Shown in pieces: positions 35,536 through 45,383 of a stretch of DNA of 64,000 bases. Both the position numbers and the translations under genes were made by a program. Location of the stretch: positions 3,215,001 to 3,279,000 of the forward strand of contig NZ_CP119677.1 of assembly GCF_029318685.1 (NCBI RefSeq), written 5' to 3'. The notes beneath the pieces were generated by a model. That model saw only the letters and a list, made by a program, of their open reading frames with translations. It ran no database searches and was not told where the DNA came from. The stretch is from Ruminiclostridium papyrosolvens DSM 2782. Lineage in GTDB: Bacteria; Bacillota; Clostridia; Acetivibrionales; DSM-1351. Positions within the stretch are counted from its first letter, which is position 1, and each line of letters begins with the position of its first letter.

Positions 35536-38190
35536 CTACCGGACACATAGCTGTTCGGCCGCCTTTTTTACGGCATCTTCAATCCTGTCATAGGTTGTAA
35601 ATATCTCAATTGATTGCTCCTTGAGCTTTTGTTTAGGTACTTCTCCTATTCTCATTGCCACTACTCCGTTACAATCCTTGACGGCCTCAAGAATGGCATC
35701 CATTTTTCCTTCTTTATTGCCACCACCCATTCCGTCACAGCTTTCGGAGCCATCACAATATTTGGAAACACTCCTTTTTTCTCTGAACCGTATGCTTTTA
35801 TTTAGATATTCATATATATAGAAATCCGTTGCGTGACCAAAATGCTGGTCTACAAGCACTCCGCTCTTTGAGGAAACTGCAAACAGCATACTTTCTTGCT
35901 TCTTTTCTGACGTACATCCTCTGAATTCTATTGACTGGTCATTGTCCAGAGTACCCACTGCATCGGCTCTGCACTGACGGCAATGATACATTTGCGGCAT
36001 TACTTCTCCGCAGATTTTTCGCATCTCCATTATCTCCTTGTTACTTGTAAGGGGCATATTTTCAAACGCACTTCCGGCTACAGGTATCAGTTGCATTATG
36101 TTGGATATATGGCATCCAAGTTCCTTTGCTTTTTTAACTACCTGCCGGACATGGTACTCGTTGATTCCTTTAAGCATAACTACATTTACCTTGCATACAA
36201 CACCCAGAGCCGAAAGCTTTTTAAGTCCTGCCATCTGGTTTGCCATAAGAATTGCTGCTCCAACCTCTCCAAAGTATCTGTTGCCCATATAATCAATGTG
36301 TTTATATATTTTTGCTCCTATTGCTGCATTTACGGCATTCATTGTAACGGTTACATGAGATACTCCCAACCCCGCAAGTTCTTCTGCATACAGTGGAAGC
36401 ATCAGTCCGTTTGTAGACAGGCAAAAGGTTACTTGTGGGTCAAATTCTTTAATGAGTGCCAGTGTCTTTCTGGTATTTGTAAAATTCGCCAGAGAGTCTC
36501 CCGGTCCTGCAATTCCTACTACGGTGAGGTTTGGCATCTTTTGTTTTACGATTTTATATTTTTCCAGAGCTTGTTCAGGTGATAGTATTTCAGTTGTAAC
36601 TCCGGGTCTGCTTTCATTTGGGCAATCATATTTTCTGACACAGTAGTTGCACTGTATGTTGCATTTAGGAGCTATGGGAAGATGTATTCTGGCATATCCG
36701 CTGCCACAGCCGTTAAAACATGGGTGAGTTGCTGATTTTTTTAAATTAATGGCTTTCAGGTCCTCTGAAGTTGTTTCAACAGGTAAAACAGCCTCTTCCA
36801 TATCTGACTTTGTTTCAGGCTCTGCCTTGTAATACTGATTGTATAAAGAGCTGCGGAAGCTGTGTTCTTTTTGTGTCAGCAGAGTGTTTGTAATTTTGTC
36901 AAGCAGGGTGATTGAGCCTTCGTAACCCAGTATTCTTATCCTTTGCCCGCCGATATTGTCATGGATGGGAAATGCACATCTCACAAGGGGGAGTTTGTGT
37001 TTTTCTTCGATTCGCCTGCCGTCAGAGCTTCCTATCATCAGGTTGGCACCTAGTTCTAAAGCATATTTTTCAATTGTATCGAAATCACAGTCATCAATTA
37101 TTTTAAATTTTTCTACAAATGCGTAATCAGATGCTTTTTGTATTTCCTCTGTCAAAAGATTGCTAAGGGAGCTGCATTTTGATCCGGTGGCAACTACTAC
37201 AGGCATAATCCCATTTTCAGTACACAATCTCACTGTGGAGTATACAAAATCCGGTTCTCCGAAAATTACTGCTCGACCCTCACTATTGTACTTATGTGAA
37301 TCAATTATGGAATCCAGATACCTTCCCCGTTCTTTTTTTATCTCAGCAGTCATAGTGCCTCCTGCCTTTACAAGCTGACGGATAAATATATCCGTATCTC
37401 GCAGTCCGACAGGAAGACTGCATCTGACAAATGGTACCCCATAAGCTTCATATAAATATTCCGCCGGGGAGTCTTCTCCGTTTATAAAGCTGGAAAGCTC
37501 TATTGTCAACTTTGCACCGCCCATAAGTGAAATTTCCTCAATAGAGGTTCCACCCTCCGGCAATCGGTTATATACCTTGGCATACTCTCCGTCAAGATTA
37601 TCAGATATATCAGGAAGCAATATATAATCTATTTTCATGGAATCAAGTAATTTTTTTAAATAACGGGTGTCTGCCGGAGAAATAAGACCTGTTATAATAT
37701 TTATCCTGTTATTCTTTTTTACGTTCATTTCTACATTTTCAACAATAGCTCTGAGTGCTTTGAAAAATCCTTCGTATTGTGTTCCTGAATAGCCTGCCGA
37801 AGATACTGGAATTATTCTGACATTTGCCCCGGGATGTTTTTCATAAAATTCATTTATTATTCTCTTGATATCTTCCCCTATGGTTTCTGCCAAACAAGTG
37901 GTTGCTACTCCTATTATTTCAGGTTTGTACAGTGATATCATGTTTTCTAAACCCTTTATAAGATTGCCTTCACCACCAAAAACAGTTCCTTCCTCTGTAA
38001 GTGATGAAGAAGCAATATCTACAGGTTCATTGTAGTGTGTTGCCATATGCCTTCTTATATAGGTACTGCAGCCTTGTGAGCCGTGAAGTATTGTCATACA
38101 TTTCTTTATTCCGCAGAAAGCACTTACACTTCCCATAGGCATACACATTTTACACGGATTTACAGTTAGGTTTACCAGGTTTTTGCTCAT
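35536..38190 (-). CDS. nifB: NifN-NifB fusion, FeMo-cofactor scaffold and radical-SAM enzyme
   Basis: 884 residues in three parts. Residues 1-445 are NifN (NPCKMCMPMG, HGSQGCSTYIRR, ATTCLAETIGED). After a 40-residue linker, 488-760 are the NifB radical-SAM core with Cys510-x3-Cys514-x2-Cys517 binding the SAM cluster and extra cysteines for the K clusters. Residues 768-884 are a NifX-like cofactor-binding domain (SGVLVDQHFGHATDFYIYE). NifB builds the NifB-cofactor that NifEN matures, so the fusion tethers producer and scaffold. The same fusion is known from C. pasteurianum. Confidence 0.95.
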   Translation of the reverse strand: MSKNLVNLTVNPCKMCMPMGSVSAFCGIKKCMTILHGSQGCSTYIRRHMATHYNEPVDIASSSLTEEGTVFGGEGNLIKGLENMISLYKPEIIGVATTCLAETIGEDIKRIINEFYEKHPGANVRIIPVSSAGYSGTQYEGFFKALRAIVENVEMNVKKNNRINIITGLISPADTRYLKKLLDSMKIDYILLPDISDNLDGEYAKVYNRLPEGGTSIEEISLMGGAKLTIELSSFINGEDSPAEYLYEAYGVPFVRCSLPVGLRDTDIFIRQLVKAGGTMTAEIKKERGRYLDSIIDSHKYNSEGRAVIFGEPDFVYSTVRLCTENGIMPVVVATGSKCSSLSNLLTEEIQKASDYAFVEKFKIIDDCDFDTIEKYALELGANLMIGSSDGRRIEEKHKLPLVRCAFPIHDNIGGQRIRILGYEGSITLLDKITNTLLTQKEHSFRSSLYNQYYKAEPETKSDMEEAVLPVETTSEDLKAINLKKSATHPCFNGCGSGYARIHLPIAPKCNIQCNYCVRKYDCPNESRPGVTTEILSPEQALEKYKIVKQKMPNLTVVGIAGPGDSLANFTNTRKTLALIKEFDPQVTFCLSTNGLMLPLYAEELAGLGVSHVTVTMNAVNAAIGAKIYKHIDYMGNRYFGEVGAAILMANQMAGLKKLSALGVVCKVNVVMLKGINEYHVRQVVKKAKELGCHISNIMQLIPVAGSAFENMPLTSNKEIMEMRKICGEVMPQMYHCRQCRADAVGTLDNDQSIEFRGCTSEKKQESMLFAVSSKSGVLVDQHFGHATDFYIYEYLNKSIRFREKRSVSKYCDGSESCDGMGGGNKEGKMDAILEAVKDCNGVVAMRIGEVPKQKLKEQSIEIFTTYDRIEDAVKKAAEQLCVR

Positions 38191-38218
38191 TCTTATTCAC
38201 CCCTTCCCTTTTCAAAAT

Positions 38219-39565
38219 TTAAGTTTCCTGCTTAATGTACTCCCATACCGGACTGTTCATTGACAGATTTATTTCTTTTGTAAAATTAACTACTCCCTCA
38301 TATCCGGCAAGTGCGTGTTTTCTTTCATGGTTGTGGTCGCAAAAAGCAATTCCAAGTTTATAAGCAAGAGGTCTTTCCTTAACACCCCCTACCAGAATAT
38401 CCGCTTCCTTCTCCTTCATAAAGGTTTCCAGCTCAGCAGGGTTTGCATCATCCAGAATTACGGCATTTTGTCCAACCAGATTTGTAATAATCTCATATTC
38501 CTCAGGTTTTCCTGTTTGTGTTCCAACGACAACTGTTTCAATTCCCATCTGATTAAACTGTCTTATTAGAGAAATTGCCTTAAAACCCCCGCCCACGTAA
38601 ATTGCTGCTTTTTTACCTTCAAGTCGGCTTCTGTATTTTTCCAACATTGGCCTAAGTCTCTCGGTTTCTGATTGCGTAAATTGTTTGGCTTTTTGTATAT
38701 TTTCTTCTGTGCCTATTGCTTCTGCTATTCTGATTAATGATTGTGAGGTGTCTTCTACGCCGAAGAAGCTGACCTTTATAAAGGGAATATCCATTTTTTC
38801 TTCCATTTTCTTTGCCAGATAAGTCATTGAACCAGCACACTGAACAAGATTCAGCCTCGCCGAAGGTGCCTTTATAAGATTGTCGTAGCCGGCATCCCCG
38901 GTTATTGTTGAAACTACGGGGATACCTATTTCATTAAGGTAATTTTTAATTATCCACATTTCGCCGGCAAGGTTGAAATCTCCAAGGATATTGACTCCAT
39001 TAGTTTTAGGAATATCGTTATGTGGCTTCAAAAGTTCCAGTATGGCATTACACGCCATTTTGTAACCATAGGATTTGTTACCTGAGAATCCGGGGGACTT
39101 TACGGGGATAACCCTTGTACCGTGTTTCTTTTCTGCATGTCTGCACACGGCTTCCACGTCATCACCTATTACCCCAACAATACATGTGGCATAGACAAAA
39201 ATCACTTTTGGATTATGCTTCTGGACAACCTCGTCAATGGCAGCACTGAGCTTTTTCTCTCCTCCGAAAACAATATCCTGTTCCGTCAAGTCTGTTGAAA
39301 AGCTGTTTCTGTAAAGGTCGCTTCCACTGGTCAGGCTTCCCCGGATATCCCATGTATAACTGGCACATCCTATGGGACCGTGGACAATATGAAATGCGTC
39401 TGTAATTGGGTTCAGCACTACTCTTGCACCGCAGTATACACATGCCCTCTGGCTTACGGCTCCCGATACGCTGTTGCTTTCACATTTGATAGCTGTCTTC
39501 CCGGTTTTTTCAAATCCGAATTTTATAGAGTCTTTTCTTTCTTCCAATATAAGTGATTCTGTCAT
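38219..39565 (-). CDS. nifE: FeMo-cofactor scaffold protein NifE
   Basis: 448 residues. CVYCGARVVLNPITDAFHIVHGPIGCASYTWDIRG and ATCIVGVIGDD hold the cluster cysteines; NLVQCAGSMTYLAKKME lies at the cofactor site. With the NifN half of the next gene it forms the NifEN scaffold on which the NifB-cofactor becomes FeMo-co. It lies 40 bases after nifK. Confidence 0.94.
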   Translation of the reverse strand: MTESLILEERKDSIKFGFEKTGKTAIKCESNSVSGAVSQRACVYCGARVVLNPITDAFHIVHGPIGCASYTWDIRGSLTSGSDLYRNSFSTDLTEQDIVFGGEKKLSAAIDEVVQKHNPKVIFVYATCIVGVIGDDVEAVCRHAEKKHGTRVIPVKSPGFSGNKSYGYKMACNAILELLKPHNDIPKTNGVNILGDFNLAGEMWIIKNYLNEIGIPVVSTITGDAGYDNLIKAPSARLNLVQCAGSMTYLAKKMEEKMDIPFIKVSFFGVEDTSQSLIRIAEAIGTEENIQKAKQFTQSETERLRPMLEKYRSRLEGKKAAIYVGGGFKAISLIRQFNQMGIETVVVGTQTGKPEEYEIITNLVGQNAVILDDANPAELETFMKEKEADILVGGVKERPLAYKLGIAFCDHNHERKHALAGYEGVVNFTKEINLSMNSPVWEYIKQET

Positions 39566-39604
39566 TCTTATGCCCCCTTCTCCAAAGGTTTAGGTTTTCT
39601 TGAT

Positions 39605-40969
39605 TTACATAACTATTTCAAATTCTTCATCACTTGCATCTCTGTCCTGTCTGTCCATCAAGGCTCCCGCAATCATCTCCACCAGTCTTATTGCTCCTTT
39701 GTAGCCTACTATTGGTGCATATGAATGTACATATCTGTCAAGCACAGGAAATCCGGCACGTACAAAGGGTATGTCCTCGGCCTTTGCTATTTGTTTACCA
39801 TAAGATGTTCCAAGAAGCAGGTCAACCTTTTCATTCTTTATCCATTGATGAAGTTCGAACAAGTCTCCTGCTGCTTTTGCAGTGCAACCGGTTACACCAT
39901 ATTGGTCAAAAAGCTTGTTAGCCAGCTTTACAAAAGCTTCTCCGGGGGTTCCTGTCAGAACATATTTAGGAATCATTCCCATTTCCAACGCTAGACGGGT
40001 AAGACCTAGAACTGTGTCGGGATCACCGAATATTGCAACTGTTTTCTCATGAAAATAGAAATGTGCATCTAGAATAATGTCTACCAATTGTCCACGTTCC
40101 TCTTCAAGCTCGTATGGAATTTCCTCGTTTGTTATCTGTGAAAGCTCCATAACAAATTTGTCAGTAGCATCAATTCCTATAGGCAGCTCCATCAGAGAAT
40201 GCGGTACCTTGCACTTTCTTTCCAATACATTTGCAGGCTCCTCACTTGTAAGTTCACCCAGAGCAAGGACCTTATCGCAGTCGCCTAACCCCATTATTTC
40301 AGGTATTGTCGTTCCGCCCTTAGGATACATTGCGTACATTCCTGTCATGGGTGCATCCATTACTCCGCTCTGGTCAGGGAACATTGTAAAAGGTACTTTC
40401 ATAAGATTTAGTATTCTTTTTAATTCCCTGATGTCGCCCGGATTTACAAACCCGGGGAAAATTGCAGTTTTGCCGTTTGATTGACCTGTTGATTCGGCCA
40501 TATAGGTAATAAATCCGGACATCATATTATAAAATCCATTTACGTGTGAGCCTACATAGCTTGGTGTGTTTGTATGAACAACGTATTTTCCTTCGGGTAT
40601 ATCAATATCCTGGATAAAAGCATTCAGGTCATCTCCTATTGTTTCACTCAGACAGGTGGTATGTACTGCAATAATATCAGGGTTGTATATATCGAATACA
40701 TTTTTTACACCTGTTTTGAGATTGCTTCCGCCACCAAATACCGAAGCACCTTCTGTAAATGAACTTGTAGATGACATTGCAGGCTCTTTGAAATGCCTTG
40801 ACAAAAATGTTCTGTGGTAGGAGGCACATCCCTGTGAGCCATGGCTATGAGGCATACAGTTATGTACTCCAAGTGCTGCATACATTGCACCAACAGGCTG
40901 ACAAGTTTTACACGGATTTATTTTTAAGCTGCTGCGTTCTGTTATTTCTTTTGGAGTCATTTTAAGCAT
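39605..40969 (-). CDS. nifK: Mo-nitrogenase MoFe protein beta chain
   Basis: 454 residues. P-cluster cysteines are Cys23 (NPCKTCQPVGA), Cys48 (HGSQGCASY) and Cys106 (HTTCLSETIGDD). It lacks the ~50-residue N-terminal extension of the Azotobacter chain, as does the C. pasteurianum protein. The start overlaps the nifD stop by one base (TAATG) with GGAGGT upstream, giving coupled synthesis of the two chains. Confidence 0.95.
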   Translation of the reverse strand: MLKMTPKEITERSSLKINPCKTCQPVGAMYAALGVHNCMPHSHGSQGCASYHRTFLSRHFKEPAMSSTSSFTEGASVFGGGSNLKTGVKNVFDIYNPDIIAVHTTCLSETIGDDLNAFIQDIDIPEGKYVVHTNTPSYVGSHVNGFYNMMSGFITYMAESTGQSNGKTAIFPGFVNPGDIRELKRILNLMKVPFTMFPDQSGVMDAPMTGMYAMYPKGGTTIPEIMGLGDCDKVLALGELTSEEPANVLERKCKVPHSLMELPIGIDATDKFVMELSQITNEEIPYELEEERGQLVDIILDAHFYFHEKTVAIFGDPDTVLGLTRLALEMGMIPKYVLTGTPGEAFVKLANKLFDQYGVTGCTAKAAGDLFELHQWIKNEKVDLLLGTSYGKQIAKAEDIPFVRAGFPVLDRYVHSYAPIVGYKGAIRLVEMIAGALMDRQDRDASDEEFEIVM

Positions 40970-42561
40970 TATTCTTCACCTCCTGCTAATGAAGCTTTTA
41001 GAGTTGACCTGTTTTTCCACGGTGGTGTAACAAATCCCCAAGCCGGGGTATACAGTCCCATTGTTATATCTCTTGCAAAGTTAACGGAACCTCTGAAGCC
41101 TGAGTACGGGCCGCTGTAATCATAGGAATGCAGCTGTCTTGCCAGAACTCCTGACTTTTGGAGTGAGTATTTATCCTTAATTCCCGAGAAAAATATGTCA
41201 GGTTTCAACAGTTTCAGGAACTCGTCAGTCTCAAACTGATTCAAATCGTCAACTATAATACTGCCGTTTTCCATATGTCTTATCATACCTGTATAGTCTT
41301 CCAGAGGAATTTTTGATTTTAGCATTTCATATTGCTCATCAGTAAGGTATGCATGATATTTTTTGTCGTCTTTTTCTACATTGAGGTGTTCTATATTTTT
41401 GCTGTCGGCATCTTCTTTTATAGTAGGAATTACTTCTCTGCCTTCGTAGTCATCTCTGTGTGCAAATTCGTAACCTGCAAGAACTGTGGAAACACCGAAG
41501 TCTGAAAGTAACAGCTGATAATGATGTGATCTTGACCCGCCTACATAGAGAGCAGCTGTTTTACCTTTAAGCTTTGAATAGTAGTATTCCTTCTCTTCTG
41601 CAATGTTTGCAAGTTCGTCGTCTATTACCTCTTCGGTCCGCTCTGCGAGTTCCTTATCACCAAAGTAAGCTGCCATATCTCTTAAGGATTGTATAGTTGA
41701 TTTTATTCCAATGAAGTTTACCTTAATCCAGTCCACACCGTATTTGGTTTTCATCATTTCAGCAATGTAGTTTATTGAACGGTGACATTGCACCAGATTA
41801 AGATTTGCCATATGTGAATTCTTTATTGCTTCAAAGCTTCCATCTCCGGTAAATACCGATATTACATCGTAGCCGATACGCTTCATGATTCTTTCAACTT
41901 CCCAGCCGTCTCCGCCGATATTATATTCTCCCAGTAGGTTTACAGAGTATTTATTTTTAGGAGGAGTATCATTTGTGCCTATAATTTTTTTCATGATAGT
42001 GTTATTGGCAATATGATGGCCACCACTCTGGCTGACACCCTTGTATCCCTCACAACTGAATGCCATACAGCTAATTCCGTACAACTGTTCAGTTTCTGTC
42101 GCAACTGCATGTATGTCGTCACCTATAAGTCCTACGGGGCAGGTAGAGCATATCATGATACATTTTGGCTTAAAGATTTCTACTGCTTCTTTTATTGCCT
42201 GTCTCAGCTTTTTTTCGCCGCCGAAAACTATATCAGGCTCCTGAAGGTCAGTTGAAAAGCAATATTCAATAAAGTTTCTTCCGTCCTCAGTTTTTGCTTT
42301 GTTTCTTCTGGTTCCCCAGGAATAGAAACCGCATCCTATAGGCCCGTGTGTTAATACCAGAACATCCTTTAAAGGCCCGAGAACAACACCTTTACATCCT
42401 GCATAACAACATCCCCTGTTTGTTATGATTCCCGGAACAGTACGGCTGTTTGCCGCAATGGGCTGTTCTTTAGTTTCCTCAGTCAGCTCCATTATGTGTT
42501 CTTTTCTATTTTTGTATACTTTTGCACTATATTTATCTAATACAATATTTCTTACATTCAT
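40969..42561 (-). CDS. nifD: Mo-nitrogenase MoFe protein alpha chain
   Basis: 530 residues from ATG 42561 (MNVRNIVLDKY). P-cluster ligands are Cys51, Cys77 (HGPIGCGF) and Cys141 (STCPVGLIGDD); FeMo-co ligands are Cys259 (NLVQCHRS) and His478 (RQLHSYDYSG). An insertion at about 385-440 before the cofactor His region is the hallmark of the C. pasteurianum-type alpha chain. This marks a molybdenum rather than V or Fe-only enzyme. It is preceded by GGTGGTGAG and follows nifI2 by 19 bases. Confidence 0.95.
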   Translation of the reverse strand: MNVRNIVLDKYSAKVYKNRKEHIMELTEETKEQPIAANSRTVPGIITNRGCCYAGCKGVVLGPLKDVLVLTHGPIGCGFYSWGTRRNKAKTEDGRNFIEYCFSTDLQEPDIVFGGEKKLRQAIKEAVEIFKPKCIMICSTCPVGLIGDDIHAVATETEQLYGISCMAFSCEGYKGVSQSGGHHIANNTIMKKIIGTNDTPPKNKYSVNLLGEYNIGGDGWEVERIMKRIGYDVISVFTGDGSFEAIKNSHMANLNLVQCHRSINYIAEMMKTKYGVDWIKVNFIGIKSTIQSLRDMAAYFGDKELAERTEEVIDDELANIAEEKEYYYSKLKGKTAALYVGGSRSHHYQLLLSDFGVSTVLAGYEFAHRDDYEGREVIPTIKEDADSKNIEHLNVEKDDKKYHAYLTDEQYEMLKSKIPLEDYTGMIRHMENGSIIVDDLNQFETDEFLKLLKPDIFFSGIKDKYSLQKSGVLARQLHSYDYSGPYSGFRGSVNFARDITMGLYTPAWGFVTPPWKNRSTLKASLAGGEE

Positions 42562-42580
42562 TTGTCTCACCACCTGTCAT

Positions 42581-42955
42581 TTAAAGTATGTTTTCACCTG
42601 TTCTAACCTTATAAGTCTCCTGAACAGGTATTACGAATATTTTTCCGTCTCCGGGATTTCCGGTCTGGTTTACGTTAATAATTGTTTTAACTGCCAAATC
42701 TACCTGTTCGTCATCTAAAACCAATGAAAAAAACCTTTTGGGAATCAATCTGGCCGTCTCTGTAAATGCTTCACCTGCATTGGATACAGGCAATTCTCCG
42801 GCTTCCATGATATAGTTTAAAACGGTTGCATCAAGGCTTTTTTTACCTCTCCCGAGGCAAGGCCTGCAGGAGAAGGCCGGAAATCCGGCATTGGCAAGTG
42901 CTTCCTTGGTTCTGTTAACTTTGTTGGTACGTATAAAAGCCATAACCTCTTTCAT
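42581..42955 (-). CDS. nifI2: Nitrogenase-specific PII-like regulator NifI2
   Basis: 124 residues from ATG 42955 (MKEVMAFIRTNKVNRTKEAL) with GGAGGT upstream. PII fold with a longer T-loop region (RPCLGRGKKSLDA) and GNPGDGKIFVIPVQETYKVRTGE at the C-terminus. Its position between nifH and nifD and its pairing with NifI1 identify it. NifI1-NifI2 complexes are known to inhibit dinitrogenase when ammonium is high and to be released by 2-oxoglutarate. Confidence 0.92.
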   Translation of the reverse strand: MKEVMAFIRTNKVNRTKEALANAGFPAFSCRPCLGRGKKSLDATVLNYIMEAGELPVSNAGEAFTETARLIPKRFFSLVLDDEQVDLAVKTIINVNQTGNPGDGKIFVIPVQETYKVRTGENIL

Positions 42956-42967
42956 AAGCAACACCTC

Positions 42968-43294
42968 CTATAAGCCTTGTTTTGCAGTACTAATGGTATA
43001 TGCATCCATAACTTCACTGATAAATATTCTTCCATCACCAAAGTTTCCTTTTTCCCCTGTACGTGCATTCCTCATAATTATTTTTACAACATCGTCCTTG
43101 TCTTCATCATTTACAACAATCAACAGCATTTCTTTTGGAATCTCATCATACTGGATATCACCTATTACAATTCCCTTTTGCTTTCCTCTTCCATATACAT
43201 CCATTTTAGTTACTGCAGGAAAACCTGCTGACAGCAACTCTGAAAGTACTATACCTGTTCTTTCAGGTCTGATAATTGCTCTTACCAATATCAT
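42968..43294 (-). CDS. nifI1: Nitrogenase-specific PII-like regulator NifI1
   Basis: 108 residues from ATG 43294 (MILVRAIIRPERTGIVLSEL) with GGCGGA upstream; the longer open frame has no comparable site. PII fold with VYGRGKQKGIVIG in the T-loop and NFGDGRIFISEVMDAYTI at the end. The Tyr uridylylated in GlnB is not found in the T-loop. It acts with NifI2 in ammonium switch-off. Confidence 0.92.
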   Translation of the reverse strand: MILVRAIIRPERTGIVLSELLSAGFPAVTKMDVYGRGKQKGIVIGDIQYDEIPKEMLLIVVNDEDKDDVVKIIMRNARTGEKGNFGDGRIFISEVMDAYTISTAKQGL

Positions 43295-43458
43295 AATTTC
43301 ATCCGCCTTTCTTTTTAGTAGGTTTAATTTCATCACTAACATTTCAATGATGTTTTTAAACTTTCCGTAGTGAAGTCTGATTAAAAATATTTTGGAGACG
43401 AACCATGGAAAGATTTAAACTCATCAAGCATATCAAAAATGATGCTGAGTGATTAATA

Positions 43459-44322
<864 letters not shown>

Positions 44323-44336
44323 TCAAACTGTAAAAT

Positions 44337-44379
44337 AAAAAGGTCCCAAAACAGAGTTTCCACTCTATGTTTTAAGACC
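44337..44379 (-). terminator. nifH leader hairpin 2, terminator-like
   Basis: GGTCTTAAAAC (44379 downward) pairs with GTTTTGGGACC, with an inner AGAGT/ACTCT stem, an AT bulge and loop GGAA, followed by T5 on the minus strand. It lies 57 bases before the nifH start codon and is preceded by AGACGATG. Confidence 0.65.
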
Positions 44380-44410
44380 TCATCGTCTGACTTTTTGATG
44401 TAATTCTACT

Positions 44411-44460
44411 AAAAAAGTCCCATTATTCACTCGATGTGAATTAATGAGACTTCGTCGTCG
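44411..44460 (-). terminator. nifH leader hairpin 1, terminator-like, with CGACGA lead-in
   Basis: AGTCTCATTA pairs with TAATGGGACT and TTCAC with GTGAA around loop ATCGA, followed by T6 on the minus strand. It is preceded by CGACGACGA (44452-44460). It repeats the layout of the second hairpin about 72 bases away: a GACGA lead-in, a long stem starting (A/G)GTCT and closing GGGAC(T/C), then T run. It lies between the promoter and nifH, so it should act on nif transcription itself. Confidence 0.65.
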
Positions 44461-44504
44461 TTTTTATTAATTTGTTTAGCTTACTAAGAGTATAAGCCTT
44501 TATA

Positions 44505-44534
44505 TTCATATTAACAATACACGAATTCGTCAAT
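44505..44534 (-). promoter_or_regulatory. Candidate nif promoter with a palindrome at the -35 region
   Basis: On the minus strand TTGACG (44528-44533), 17 bases, TATGAA (44505-44510). The palindrome ACGAATTCGT (44521-44530) overlaps the -35 box. No -24/-12 (sigma-54) promoter was seen. Confidence 0.5.
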
Positions 44535-44603
44535 AAAAGCTACTAATTCTAAAGCCATTTTGTATATTTTTTACAAATACGTATTTATTATTCATTGATA
44601 TGG

Positions 44604-44632
44604 TTGATTATTTCTTTCTCTCCTCATATAAT
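44604..44632 (+). promoter_or_regulatory. Promoter of the anfO-like operon
   Basis: TTGATT (44604-44609), 17 bases, TATAAT (44627-44632). Transcription would begin near 44639-44641, only a few bases before a terminator hairpin. Confidence 0.7.
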
Positions 44633-44645
44633 AATAGTAAGTGCA

Positions 44646-44686
44646 ACGGGGCGAATCAAGCTAAATGCTTGATTGCCCCGTTTTTT
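44646..44686 (+). terminator. Strong intrinsic terminator directly after the promoter
   Basis: ACGGGGC-G-AATCAAGC pairs with GCTTGATTGCCCCGT (15 bp, one bulged G, loop TAAAT) followed by T6. No plus-strand gene lies upstream, so it can only act on the leader of the AnfO-like operon or give a ~45-base RNA. Confidence 0.8.
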
Positions 44687-44724
44687 GTATTTTTAATAAA
44701 GAATATTATATAGGAGGTTAAATT

Positions 44725-45354
44725 ATGTTAAAGAGAATTGCAGTGATAGTAAATGATGAACAAGAGCTTTCACCTTTTGAAAAGGGTTCCTTCATAAATA
44801 TATATAATAAGAATAATACACACTGGGAATTATTTAAGGAAGTCCGTTACTATATTAATACTACCATGTCTCTATCAGACCTTAGGGAAAATATAAAAAG
44901 TCTTATTATGGAACTGGAAGATTGCAAGATTATAGTTGGTAAAGTTATGTCAGGTCTTGCTTACAACATATTTGACAGGAATGGGTTTGCAATATTTGAA
45001 GCAAAGAACATTACAAGCAGTATTCTTGATGATATGTATAATGAAGTCATCAGCTTAAAAGCTGAAGCTGCGAACTCAGAGCAAGTTGCTCTTTCACCTG
45101 TTCAAGTAGAAGAAAACGGAGTTTTTTACATAAACCTGATGGAGCTTCAAGCCAAGCATCCTGAAATTTCTTCTAAAAAAGCTATTAAACCTTTTCTGGA
45201 AACTACCCCTTTTTTCAAGCTTGAGGTTATATGCTCCCATGTACCCCCATGGTTTGACAACATACTTCCGGAATTGAATCTAAGCTATTCAGTAGAAGAA
45301 AACGGAGACAACAGATGCAAGGTTTCAATATTAAATAATGTCTGTTCACATTAA
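44725..45354 (+). CDS. AnfO-like nitrogenase accessory protein
   Basis: 209 residues. The N-terminus IAVIVNDEQELSPFEKGSFINIYNK is followed by W-LFKEVRY, MSLSDLRENIKSLIMELEDCKIIVGKVMSG and a C-terminal LEVICSHVPPWFDNILPEL, the order and motifs of the AnfO family otherwise tied to the Fe-only nitrogenase. GGAGG lies 7 bases before ATG. No anfHDGK genes are in the window, so it probably serves the adjacent Mo system or acts on an alternative nitrogenase elsewhere. Biochemical function of AnfO is not well defined. Conserved Cys and His in the C-terminal motif could bind metal. Confidence 0.75.
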   Translation: MLKRIAVIVNDEQELSPFEKGSFINIYNKNNTHWELFKEVRYYINTTMSLSDLRENIKSLIMELEDCKIIVGKVMSGLAYNIFDRNGFAIFEAKNITSSILDDMYNEVISLKAEAANSEQVALSPVQVEENGVFYINLMELQAKHPEISSKKAIKPFLETTPFFKLEVICSHVPPWFDNILPELNLSYSVEENGDNRCKVSILNNVCSH

Positions 45355-45383
45355 TTTTCCATAATAAAAAGGAGGTTGCCAAT

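Noticed and set aside
44337-44460. Calling the nifH leader hairpins an ANTAR target
   Set aside because: Paired short hairpins with clear hexanucleotide A-x-x-G-x-x loops before a single terminator were not demonstrable; left as an unnamed tandem element.
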